A DNA stretch of 64,000 nucleotides from Roseovarius sp. (GTDB lineage Bacteria > Pseudomonadota > Alphaproteobacteria > Rhodobacterales > Rhodobacteraceae), in assembly GCA_002720475.1 (NCBI GenBank), contig PBIL01000009.1:5672-69671 (forward strand). The letters are read 5' to 3'. A program made the translations under genes and the position numbers. The notes beneath the pieces were generated by a model. The model had not been told where the DNA came from. It did not search any database and was given only the letters and a program-made list of their open reading frames with translations. This document shows positions 56,996-64,000 of the stretch, one piece after another. Within the stretch, counting starts at the first letter, position 1, and every line of letters begins with the position of its first letter.

Positions 56996-57325
56996 TCAGT
57001 AGGGTGAGAGCGTTTTGACGATGGAAGCGAAGGTTTCGCGCACGGCCATCACGCGCTGAACCGGATCACGGATATCAAGGTTCTGCCGGAACCGTGCGCA
57101 GTGCTCGGGACGCGTCATATGCCGTTCCAGGAACAGCAGCGCCTGCTTGAGCTCATCGGTACGCACATCTTCATCAGCGCAGCTGAGCATGGCCTCGCGC
57201 AGCGTGGCCACTGCATCGCGCACCAAGCGCTGATGACTGGTGTCATCCGACCAGTGACCAAAATACGCGACTTTATCCAAATTATCCGGCGAGAACATTA
57301 AGTGAACATATATCGATTCCGGCAT
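56996..57325 (-). CDS. Hypothetical protein
   Basis: 109 residues, mostly helical, no recognised motif. Separated from the excisionase-like gene by 66 bases and from the next gene by a terminator. Confidence 0.55.
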   Translation of the reverse strand: MPESIYVHLMFSPDNLDKVAYFGHWSDDTSHQRLVRDAVATLREAMLSCADEDVRTDELKQALLFLERHMTRPEHCARFRQNLDIRDPVQRVMAVRETFASIVKTLSPY

Positions 57326-57340
57326 GCGATCAACGAAAAT

Positions 57341-57369
57341 GCTTTGCCCGCCGGATTGGCGGACAAAGC
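57341..57369 (-). terminator. Terminator of the 63-residue gene
   Basis: A 12-bp stem with one mismatch (57341-57352 with 57358-57369) followed, on the minus strand, by ATTTTCG. It lies just past the stop of the gene at 57376. Confidence 0.65.
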
Positions 57370-57375
57370 AATGGC

Positions 57376-57567
57376 TTAGATTGTCGGCGTGGATGCCGTG
57401 CGCTTTGCGATAGCGCGGCTGATATTTTCCATGCTCGCGAGAGCGTCGCGGCGCTCGGGCGTTTCAGCTTCGCTTGCGACAAGATCAAGCTGGGCTTGGC
57501 GGAAAAGAGTGCGCAGTTCCGGCACGCTGTAGTGATCAAGGGCTGCGGCTGTGAATATCTTTGACAT
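57376..57567 (-). CDS. Small plasmid-type hypothetical protein
   Basis: 63 residues (SKIFTAAALDHYSVPELRTLFRQAQLDLVASEAET), similar small proteins occur on alphaproteobacterial plasmids. A good ribosome-binding site (AAGGAGAG) precedes the ATG. Confidence 0.6.
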   Translation of the reverse strand: MSKIFTAAALDHYSVPELRTLFRQAQLDLVASEAETPERRDALASMENISRAIAKRTASTPTI

Positions 57568-57904
57568 GGGTCTCTCCTTGTCTGTCGTTCTCGGCCCCGA
57601 CCATCGAGGCCTTTCGCCGTCCCCCCACCATCATCATCGGCAGGAAGAAGGCCCTCATGGGCGGGAAGAGACGGCAGGCGATGCCCGGAGAGACCGCACA
57701 AAGATCACCAGACGGCTGAACTGATCGCGCAGATGCTGCGCTGCACACCTACTGGCGCCATGATTTTGATCGTCGTAAGTGCGCTGTCAGCAACGATTTC
57801 GCAGATGCGGAAAAGATCAAATGCCCGAGAAAATTAACGAGCCGTTAAGGCGCGCAGGGGCAAAATTGAATTATATTTGATGAATTTAATTATGGTTATT
57901 ATGA
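57568..57904. other. Divergent intergenic region in island
   Basis: 337 bases. Holds the leader of the minus-strand gene (long GC-rich 5' part) and, near 57830-57900, an AT-rich promoter-like stretch (aattatatttgatgaatttaattatggttatt) for the plus-strand genes. No gene seen. Confidence 0.5.
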
Positions 57905-58186
57905 ATGACGAAAAGACAGAAGCCTTACCGGCCGCCGCATTTAACGGTGGACTACACCGTCATGGGCATCATGACGATCGACGAGCTCAAGCAGGCGCTT
58001 TGGACTGACCTTCAGGTTCTCAAGGAGACCTACAACGTCAAATACATCAAAGCCCCAATGCTAAAGCTCAATCTCACCGATCAGTTTGGCGAGGTTGCGC
58101 CCCTGAAGAGCCTGGGCGATGGAAAGCCGATCTATCGCATGCATACGCGGCACTTTCGTCCTGCCTGCCAGGACTATGAGCCGTAA
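57905..58186 (+). CDS. Hypothetical protein
   Basis: 93 residues, begins MTKRQKPYRPPHL, with TIDELKQALWTDLQVLKETYNVKYIKAPMLKL; not recognised. Start codon has only weak upstream signal. Precedes the integrase-2 operon. Confidence 0.5.
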   Translation: MTKRQKPYRPPHLTVDYTVMGIMTIDELKQALWTDLQVLKETYNVKYIKAPMLKLNLTDQFGEVAPLKSLGDGKPIYRMHTRHFRPACQDYEP

Positions 58187-58209
58187 GGCGCTGTCAGGAA
58201 GGAGAGCGC

Positions 58210-58443
58210 ATGAAACTGCCATGCTATATCGGGCTTTCCCAGGCCCGCGAGGTGCTTGCTGAAATGGGGATCGAGCTGAACGAACGCCAAATCAAGCGTG
58301 CCGCCGATCCAGACCCGAACGGGAAACGCAAGCTACCCTTTTTCGTGGACCCGATCGACGGGCGCCTGAAGATCGAAAAAGGTGCACTTGTGCGTATTTA
58401 TCGGGAGGCGCAAAAAAATGCTGAAAATAATTTACGGGTTTGA
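58210..58443 (+). CDS. Excisionase-like small protein
   Basis: 77 residues, likely small DNA-binding protein (SQAREVLAEMGIELNERQIKRAADP, a winged/HTH-like helix pair, with GRLKIEKGALVRIYREA). Follows GGAAGGAGAG. Directly upstream of integrase 2, the place of a recombination directionality factor. Confidence 0.55.
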   Translation: MKLPCYIGLSQAREVLAEMGIELNERQIKRAADPDPNGKRKLPFFVDPIDGRLKIEKGALVRIYREAQKNAENNLRV

Positions 58444-58483
58444 TAGAGTGGAGAACTTTTCAAGAACAAATAATTAACGAGCA

Positions 58484-59689
58484 ATGTCAGACATAAGAAA
58501 AAGAACCGGAAAAAGAGGCACAACATACCAGGTCAGATACCCTTGCGAGGCGACCAAGACCGGCTACGCCTACAAGACTTTCGACACGATGAAAGAAGCG
58601 CGTGCCTTCACAGAAAATCTTGGGACGCTGACCCATGTGGAGCGAGATCGTCAGATTACGGTTCCCGAAGCCATTCAAAAATGGCTGGATATATGTGAGA
58701 AAATCGGTCGCGACGGCCGAGAGACGGTCGAGCCAGAAACGCTCAAGGAATACCGCCGACGCGCCCGTGTGATGGAAGAATATCACTGGGATCGGCTAAC
58801 CCACGAACTTGAACCTGCGGATGTGGTTCGCTTCAGAAACTGGCTGTTGGAAACCCGCAGCCGCGATCTTGCGCGCCGGACACTGTCTTCCTTTCACTCG
58901 GTCCTGATTGAAATGAAGCACCACGGCTATCTGAATAGCGACCCGGCTGCGGGGATTACCGTCAAGTCCGGCGGACGTTACGAGGACGACGAAGACGAAA
59001 TCCAAATCCCTACCGATGAAGATATGCGCGCGATCCTGAACGCAGCAGATCGGATGGGAGAGAAGAACGACTATATGCGCAAATGCTGGGCACGCTATCG
59101 CCCGCTAATCTATCTTGCCGCGTTCAGTGGAATGCGGCCATCAGAATATCGAGGGCTTTCATGGAGTGATGTCCATGACGATCATGTGTTTGTTCGACAA
59201 CGTGCTGATCGCACCGGCAAGATCGGCCCCGTCAAATCTCGCGCAGGACGCCGAAAAATATTTCTGCCATCCTTCGTTGTTGAAATGCTACGCGCTTGGC
59301 AGGAAGTCTGCCCGGCTTCCGAGGCTGACCTCGTCTTTCCGACACGTAGCGGAAAGCCCATGCTCCTTAACAGCGTAAGGTTTGGTGCCTGGGTTCCGTT
59401 GCTGAAGGAGGTTGGCTTAACCGAAGCCCGTGACGGCGCACCCGATTTACCAAAATACAGTCCTTATTCCCTTCGCCACTACTACGCGTCAAAGTTGATT
59501 GAATCTAAGAAAGACCTGAAGTTCATCCAGCAAGCGATGGGGCACTCGAAGATTGAGGTCACTTTCAACGTCTATGGCCATCTGATCCGTGGGCAAGATG
59601 ATCAACACAAGCTTCATGCCGAGGAGCTCGCGGCGACCATTCTGGGGGCTGAAAATTCTTGTGGCAAATCTGTGGCAACTGCTCGCTAA
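58484..59689 (+). CDS. Phage-type tyrosine integrase 2
   Basis: 401 residues. N-terminal arm-binding-like domain (QVRYPCEATKTGYAYKTFDTMKEARAF), core-binding domain, and catalytic residues: Arg (SGMRPSEYRGL), His-xx-Arg (YSLRHYYAS), His and Tyr (MGHSKIEVTFNVYGHL). Ends 24 bases before the tRNA-Gly remnant. Confidence 0.9.
   Translation: MSDIRKRTGKRGTTYQVRYPCEATKTGYAYKTFDTMKEARAFTENLGTLTHVERDRQITVPEAIQKWLDICEKIGRDGRETVEPETLKEYRRRARVMEEYHWDRLTHELEPADVVRFRNWLLETRSRDLARRTLSSFHSVLIEMKHHGYLNSDPAAGITVKSGGRYEDDEDEIQIPTDEDMRAILNAADRMGEKNDYMRKCWARYRPLIYLAAFSGMRPSEYRGLSWSDVHDDHVFVRQRADRTGKIGPVKSRAGRRKIFLPSFVVEMLRAWQEVCPASEADLVFPTRSGKPMLLNSVRFGAWVPLLKEVGLTEARDGAPDLPKYSPYSLRHYYASKLIESKKDLKFIQQAMGHSKIEVTFNVYGHLIRGQDDQHKLHAEELAATILGAENSCGKSVATAR
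59660..59677 (+). repeat. Arm-type repeats, left of att core
   Basis: TGTGGCA at 59660-59666 and 59671-59677, spaced 11 bases (one helical turn), inside the integrase 3' end. Confidence 0.65.
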
Positions 59690-59712
59690 GTCGCGGTATG
59701 CAACAACTTTTG

Positions 59713-59761
59713 CCAGCCTTCCAAGCTGGCTATGTGGGTTCGATTCCCATCACCCGCTCCA
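59713..59761 (+). other. tRNA-Gly(TCC) 3' fragment, att core
   Basis: Anticodon arm CCAGC-CTTCCAA-GCTGG (anticodon TCC), T arm GTGGG-TTCGATT-CCCAT, acceptor strand CACCCGC and TCCA. The 5' half of the gene is missing upstream, so this is not a functional tRNA but the 3' identity block of an attachment site. Confidence 0.85.
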
Positions 59762-59822
59762 TCAACAAAATCAATAACTTAGCGAGATATTTAGAGTGGA
59801 AATCGCCCAAAACAGCGGTTTT

Positions 59823-59920
59823 TGCCACAAAATAGCGATGCGCTGTAACCCGCATAAATCCGCCATTGTCTTTACCGCGCTAAAATTCCTTGTGGCAAAT
59901 TTGTGGCAAATCCTGTGGCA
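59823..59920. repeat. Arm-type repeats, right of att core
   Basis: TGCCACA (inverted) at 59823-59829, then TGTGGCA at 59891-59897, 59902-59908 and 59914-59920, spaced 11-12 bases. The same motif flanks the core on the left. Confidence 0.65.
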
Positions 59921-59923
59921 TAG

Positions 59924-60307
59924 CTATCGTGGCTCGGGCGGACAGTATAGCGCCGCAATTTCTCGGATGGCATCTTCTACCGATTGACCGTGCTCAAAAG
60001 TAAGCATGCTTCGCCGCTCGTATTCAATGACATCGAATAGCGCCTTCCATCCCGTCGGCAACCGTTTCTGGATAGGATTGTATATCGAGCTGTAGAAGAG
60101 CGCCGTGATGCAATCCCTGCGAAACAACTCTTCGGCCTCTTCTGCTTCTTCGATCAGTCTTGCCGCCTCGTCTGTGATGATCTCGCCCTGTTGGTCCTCG
60201 GTCATGCCGTAGAAGTCGCGATAATCCGTTTCTGCCAGTGCCGGAACGCCAAGCGCGGCTGCGAATGTCACAATCAAAGCAGCTATCGGCGCGCTCCTGT
60301 TCGGCAT
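59924..60307 (-). CDS. Secreted hypothetical protein
   Basis: 127 residues. Signal peptide (APIAALIVTFAAALGVPALAE), then an acidic helical mature part with two cysteines. ATG 60307. Convergent on the att region. Not recognised. Confidence 0.55.
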   Translation of the reverse strand: MPNRSAPIAALIVTFAAALGVPALAETDYRDFYGMTEDQQGEIITDEAARLIEEAEEAEELFRRDCITALFYSSIYNPIQKRLPTGWKALFDVIEYERRSMLTFEHGQSVEDAIREIAALYCPPEPR

Positions 60308-60709
60308 GGCTTCAGTTCCCGTTTCTCTGGTGTGGCTGTCCGCTAGGGAGCGCAAATTCGTTCCCGTTGGCCACATCCGGCATGGCGGCTATTGCGCAGG
60401 TCTCAATACTTTGCCCTGTCTAGGTGCGCCGATCAATCTGTGCGGCACAGTATTCGAACTCCACGACGGGCGGATTGGTCGTCCGTGGCCATAGCACCTT
60501 CCGTTGAGGCCTTCCTCAATCTCTGACGCATACTTGGCCGGGGGCGCCTCCCGGTCAACGGCTTGCCCGCACCACCCAGCCTACGCTGCGCTTCGGCATG
60601 GCCGTGTTGGCCGTACACGCGCCTGTAGAAGGCGCGATGACCCTTCGGCTGAAACCCCCGTCCTTTTCGTGACGCGTCTTGAGGAAACGCCAAACGGAAG
60701 GAAACAGCC
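60308..60709. other. Long leader of ardC
   Basis: About 400 bases without a gene. The last 60 share sequence with the leader of the gene at 55187. Several GC-rich inverted repeats (for example CCGGG/CCCGG near 60540-60555) are visible. Structured leaders of this kind before antirestriction genes can act as single-strand promoters during conjugation (inference). Confidence 0.45.
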
Positions 60710-61654
60710 ATGACCCGCAAAGACGAAAATACCCGCCTCAACAATCGTGGAGACATCTACACCCGCATCACCGATCAGATCGTCGCCGCCTTGGAGCAGG
60801 GCATTAAACCCTGGACGCAGCCCTGGAACGCCGCTCACGCCGCTGGCCCCATCTCGCGACCGCTCCGCCACAACGGACAGCCCTATAGCGGTATCAACGT
60901 CCTGAGCCTCTGGGCCTCCTCGATGGAACGCCACTTCGCCGCCCCGATCTGGATGACCTTCAAGCAAGCCCACGAACTTGGTGGCCATGTCCGCAAAGGC
61001 GAGAAAGGGTCGCCTGTCGTCTACGCCAACACGCTGACCCGCACCGAGCGCGACGATGCCACAGGCGAGGAGGTCGATCAGACCATCCCCTTCATGAAGG
61101 GCTATACGGTCTTCAACATCGAACAGATCGAAGGTTTGCCAGCGCACTACTACGCACCGGCGAAGACGCAGCGCAATCCCGATCAGCGGGTCGCCGCCGC
61201 CGATGCCTTCTTCGCCGATACCGGTGCCGATATCCGCCACGGCGGTAACAGCGCATACTACTGCCCGCCACAAGACTACATCCAAATGCCGGTCTTCGAG
61301 AGCTTCCGCGATGCTGAGAGCTATTACGCCACCCTTGCGCATGAATGCACGCATTGGACGCGGCATAAGAGCCGCCTTGATCGGGATTTTGGGCGCGAAA
61401 AGTTCGGCGATGCCGGATATGCCCGCGAAGAGCTTGTTGCGGAGCTCGGCGCTGCGTTCCTCTGCGCTGATCTAGGGATCACACTCGACGATCGCGAAGA
61501 TCACGCCGCGTATATCGGCAGTTGGCTGAAAGTCCTGCGCGATGACAGCCGCGCGATCTTCACCGCCGCCGCCCACGCACAGCGCGCCGCAGACTTCCTG
61601 CACGGCTTGCAGCCGTTGATCGACAGAGACGATGCTAATGAGGTCGCCCAATAG
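60710..61654 (+). CDS. ArdC-family antirestriction protein
   Basis: 314 residues. N-terminal ssDNA-binding domain of the ArdC type (YTRITDQIVAALEQGIKPWTQPWN, YSGINVLSLW) and a C-terminal zincin with HECTH (in ATLAHECTHWTRH). Protects incoming DNA from restriction in conjugative elements. ATG follows GGAAGGAAACAGCC. Confidence 0.9.
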   Translation: MTRKDENTRLNNRGDIYTRITDQIVAALEQGIKPWTQPWNAAHAAGPISRPLRHNGQPYSGINVLSLWASSMERHFAAPIWMTFKQAHELGGHVRKGEKGSPVVYANTLTRTERDDATGEEVDQTIPFMKGYTVFNIEQIEGLPAHYYAPAKTQRNPDQRVAAADAFFADTGADIRHGGNSAYYCPPQDYIQMPVFESFRDAESYYATLAHECTHWTRHKSRLDRDFGREKFGDAGYAREELVAELGAAFLCADLGITLDDREDHAAYIGSWLKVLRDDSRAIFTAAAHAQRAADFLHGLQPLIDRDDANEVAQ

Positions 61655-61824
61655 GCGGCCTCTAAGAAGTCTCAGAATGCTATGAATAAGTCTTCTTCTT
61701 GATATGTAAAGTTGCGTATAGACGTAACCATACAATTTACGCGAGAAAAAATATATGTTCAAGAAGTACAAAATAGAAAAAAACATTTATTATTTAGAAA
61801 GATAACGCAGGAGGGGGGGGAGTT

Positions 61825-62517
61825 TTGAAGGCTCTATATAATTTCACTATTTTATCAATATTGGGAATCTTAGTGATCTTTATCAGTGAGACAGCGAGGG
61901 CTGATCAGCAAGCGGTACACGTGCCAAATGAGACTGTGACATTCTTGCGCGAAGTAAAGTATATTTTGGTAGATACGCGAGTGAAGCAAGATAGAGAAGT
62001 TAGCTACCGCTATCCGCCTAACAAATACAAGAATGAGGTGCCAGAAGACTACAACAACCGAAGCGACTTTAAGATCTTTAGAGAATTGCTCTATCCATCA
62101 GGAAAGTACCAAGATCATGACGCGTTCGCACATGTCTTTGTGGAACTTCTACAAAATCGGCTGGATGCGTCGAGTTTGTCAAGTCGTCGCTTTGTTGTGC
62201 TCGTAGAGGATAGTATCAAGCACCATGAAAGCATTAACCTTGCTTCAGATAATACAATATATTTAATGCTCAAAGTTGGGCAGCAAAGCTACACACCTCC
62301 AGTAGGAGCCGAGCTATTAATAGGGGCGGTTGATGTGGTTATTGAAAAACCCGATCTGAAGTTTGGAAACTCTGAACAACTTGGCGACATTATTGTGCCG
62401 GAGCCATTTATTTTTGATCCTCACTTGGGGGATCGAGCTGACTTTATTAAGTCGCTAGATTTTCTAGCACTGCAATTGGAAAAATATCTTGAGTATGTCT
62501 TCTATATTGGGAAATAA
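61825..62517 (+). CDS. Secreted protein of unknown function, AT-rich
   Basis: 230 residues. Signal peptide-like N-terminus (LYNFTILSILGILVIFISETARA) and a globular part with no motif I recognise. Starts with TTG 15 bases after AGGAGG. GC is clearly lower than in surrounding genes, suggesting transfer. It precedes the large protein gene by 18 bases and is probably co-transcribed; accessory or immunity role is a guess. Confidence 0.6.
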   Translation: MKALYNFTILSILGILVIFISETARADQQAVHVPNETVTFLREVKYILVDTRVKQDREVSYRYPPNKYKNEVPEDYNNRSDFKIFRELLYPSGKYQDHDAFAHVFVELLQNRLDASSLSSRRFVVLVEDSIKHHESINLASDNTIYLMLKVGQQSYTPPVGAELLIGAVDVVIEKPDLKFGNSEQLGDIIVPEPFIFDPHLGDRADFIKSLDFLALQLEKYLEYVFYIGK

Positions 62518-62535
62518 ATTAGTTAAGGAAAAAAT

Positions 62536-64000
62536 ATGGCTTATGAAGTTGATACGGAGAACAGCAATCTTTTTACAGACGATGATATAAACTCAGAAAT
62601 AATGGGGCTGCTTCTTCTTTTTCGGGAAAATGATGATAGCCGGTTTGAAGATGTTCTTCGAGAGGCGATTGAAAACACTCCAGGTGATGTAAGGATAATT
62701 TTGGAAGATGGCGCCACTAGCGGTGGCTCTTCACATCCCGGTGACACTGAGGATGTATATGGAAGCACTCAACCAATCGGATCCGATGTAGTCATACGAA
62801 TGTCGGATGAAACGTTTACTCGAAGGGCGTTTCATCCTGATAACAATCCGGATAATGATCCGGAAGTCATCTCGTTGACGCGTGGGCTGCTTCATGAGCT
62901 CAAGCATGCTGCTGATATCGCGAGCGGAAGATACCCGGGCGGTGGTACCGAGCCTGAGAACAGCATGACTGACGCGGAATACGAAAATTCCGTTACGGAG
63001 TGGGTGGACGACATCATTGAAGATTACCCAGAACTAACAGATTCCCTTCGCGTAAAGTACGAAAATCAGGAGGTTCTACCAGCTGACGAGGCGAAGCCTG
63101 TACACAGGAATTTTGACCCAGAAGAAACTCCACGAGAGCTAAATGATATAGCGCCTGGCGGAGGTGACTCTGATGCAGAGGATACAGATACTTATGCTGA
63201 TGACGTAGAAGAACGTATTGATGAAGGTGAAAGTGAGGCCTCGCCTCTTGTTCTTGATTTAGATGGTGATGGAATTGAATTAACCTCGCTCGTAAGTGGC
63301 AGCGCCGTATATTGGGATATTGACAATGATGGGTTTGCTGAAGCCACCGGCTGGGTTGGCTCCGATGATGGGTTGCTTGCCTTTGATCAAAATGGTGATG
63401 GAAAAATCAATAGTTCGACCGAGCTCTTCGGGGATCAAACCGGTTTCTCAAACGGATTCCTAGCGCTTGCTGCTCATGACAGCAATGAGGATGGAATTAT
63501 TGACGCTGGTGACACGTCATGGGATGACCTATTTGTTTGGATCGATGCCAACACAAACGGTGTATCGGAATCAACTGAGTTATTCTCTCTGGATGCAAAG
63601 CTGATTACAGAGATCAATTTGGCCTACAGCGAGGTTAGCATAGGCATCGCTGGGAATTCAATCAAACAAGAAAGTAGTTTTACAATCAATGGTAATACGC
63701 GTGATATTGCGGACGTATATTTCACCTTCTCAAATCTGAACTCCATTTACGACGTGGATCATATTCCGGACATCAATGCTTACTTGGTTAATATTGATTT
63801 GCGCGGTTACGGAGAGCTGTCAAATCTATACTACTCAATGTCAGCGGATAATTCCGGGATCGGAAACCTCTTGGGGTTGGTTGCCGATCTTGCAGACCTT
63901 TCGCTATCTGAAGCGTTCACTGACGACAGCACAGTATTGGATAATGTTCGAGACATTATGTTTCGGTGGGCGGGTGTCGATGGAGTCAGCGCTGACTCGC
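62536..64000 (+). CDS. Large secreted-type protein with HELKH peptidase-like and Ca-binding segments, 3' truncated by window
   Basis: 488 codons visible, no stop, reading to the edge. Residues 115-130 hold HELKHAAD, the HExxH zinc-peptidase motif in the context of NleD/M91-type effector peptidases. Residues 240-350 hold at least five DxDxDG-type calcium loops (DLDGDGIE, DIDNDGFAE, DQNGDGKIN, DSNEDGIID, WIDANTNGV), as in large RTX-adjacent proteins. ATG follows AAGGAAAA. No N-terminal signal peptide, which suits type I-style secretion by a C-terminal signal outside the window. Confidence 0.65.
   Translation, partial: MAYEVDTENSNLFTDDDINSEIMGLLLLFRENDDSRFEDVLREAIENTPGDVRIILEDGATSGGSSHPGDTEDVYGSTQPIGSDVVIRMSDETFTRRAFHPDNNPDNDPEVISLTRGLLHELKHAADIASGRYPGGGTEPENSMTDAEYENSVTEWVDDIIEDYPELTDSLRVKYENQEVLPADEAKPVHRNFDPEETPRELNDIAPGGGDSDAEDTDTYADDVEERIDEGESEASPLVLDLDGDGIELTSLVSGSAVYWDIDNDGFAEATGWVGSDDGLLAFDQNGDGKINSSTELFGDQTGFSNGFLALAAHDSNEDGIIDAGDTSWDDLFVWIDANTNGVSESTELFSLDAKLITEINLAYSEVSIGIAGNSIKQESSFTINGNTRDIADVYFTFSNLNSIYDVDHIPDINAYLVNIDLRGYGELSNLYYSMSADNSGIGNLLGLVADLADLSLSEAFTDDSTVLDNVRDIMFRWAGVDGVSADS

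Larger units (their letters stand above)
54837..64000. mobile_element. Accessory region adjoining tRNA-Phe, right end not in window
   Basis: From the 3' end of tRNA-Phe to the window edge: an integrase facing the tRNA, excisionase-like genes, a second integrase with its own att-like site, ArdC, and AT-richer cargo. No second copy of the tRNA-Phe 3' end was seen in the window, so the other boundary is unplaced. Nested or composite elements are likely. Confidence 0.65.

Overview
The window is high-GC chromosomal DNA of an alphaproteobacterium, most likely a Rhodobacteraceae/Roseobacter-group member. The signs are a dnaA-dnaN-recF-gyrB block, three-gene TRAP transporters, a NaChBac-type sodium channel, a DmdB-like acyl-CoA ligase, a copy of a typical Rhodobacteraceae intergenic repeat, and the infA-maf-rne-yacG-tRNA-Phe arrangement. 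I infer the taxonomy from gene content; no marker was searched.

Layout. 1-2.9 kb is an oxidative/sulfur stress cluster: rhodanese, an OxyR-type regulator divergent from a peroxiredoxin, and an ETHE1-like metallo-beta-lactamase-fold protein. 3.1-9.2 kb is a mobile element with three tyrosine recombinases plus a small HTH/coiled-coil protein, all joined by ATGA overlaps. 9.4-14.1 kb holds a small-molecule kinase-like gene and a YnjBCD-type ABC transporter. 14.2-17.4 kb holds a MerR-HTH/periplasmic-binding-domain regulator facing tupBCA (tungstate uptake). 17.5-21.5 kb has a methyltransferase, a class III CoA-transferase, an acyl-CoA dehydrogenase and a mesaconyl-C4/itaconyl-CoA hydratase-like protein. 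21.5-23.7 kb is an ArsR-type regulator, an ArsP-like permease and a transglutaminase-fold protein. 23.8-29.5 kb is a TRAP transporter, a MarR-like regulator, a BASS-like carrier and an MFS carrier.

29.6-35.4 kb carries pheS translationally coupled to a DUF2513 gene, a NaChBac-type channel, a HIT protein, a GT14 glycosyltransferase divergent from a sulfotransferase, and rpsT. 35.8-42.7 kb is dnaA-dnaN-recF-(lysE)-gyrB. 42.7-48.7 kb mixes a TetR regulator with two palindromic operator candidates, an NTF2-like and a flavin-binding protein, a LacI/DhaL fusion relic, small secreted His/Tyr-rich proteins, a membrane-anchored winged-helix protein, a 2-oxoglutarate oxygenase and an FkbM methyltransferase. 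48.9-54.8 kb has an acyl-CoA ligase, a degenerate M48-like protein, a carbon-nitrogen hydrolase and the infA-maf-rne-yacG-tRNA-Phe block.

From tRNA-Phe (54.76 kb) to the right edge lies an accessory region: two phage-type integrases, excisionase-like proteins, a tRNA-Gly 3' remnant flanked by phased integrase-arm-like repeats, an ArdC antirestriction protein and, in clearly AT-richer DNA, a secreted protein gene followed by a truncated large protein. That protein joins an HELKH metallopeptidase-like N-terminus to DxDxDG calcium-binding segments. This last locus and the att-like site are the least conventional parts of the window.
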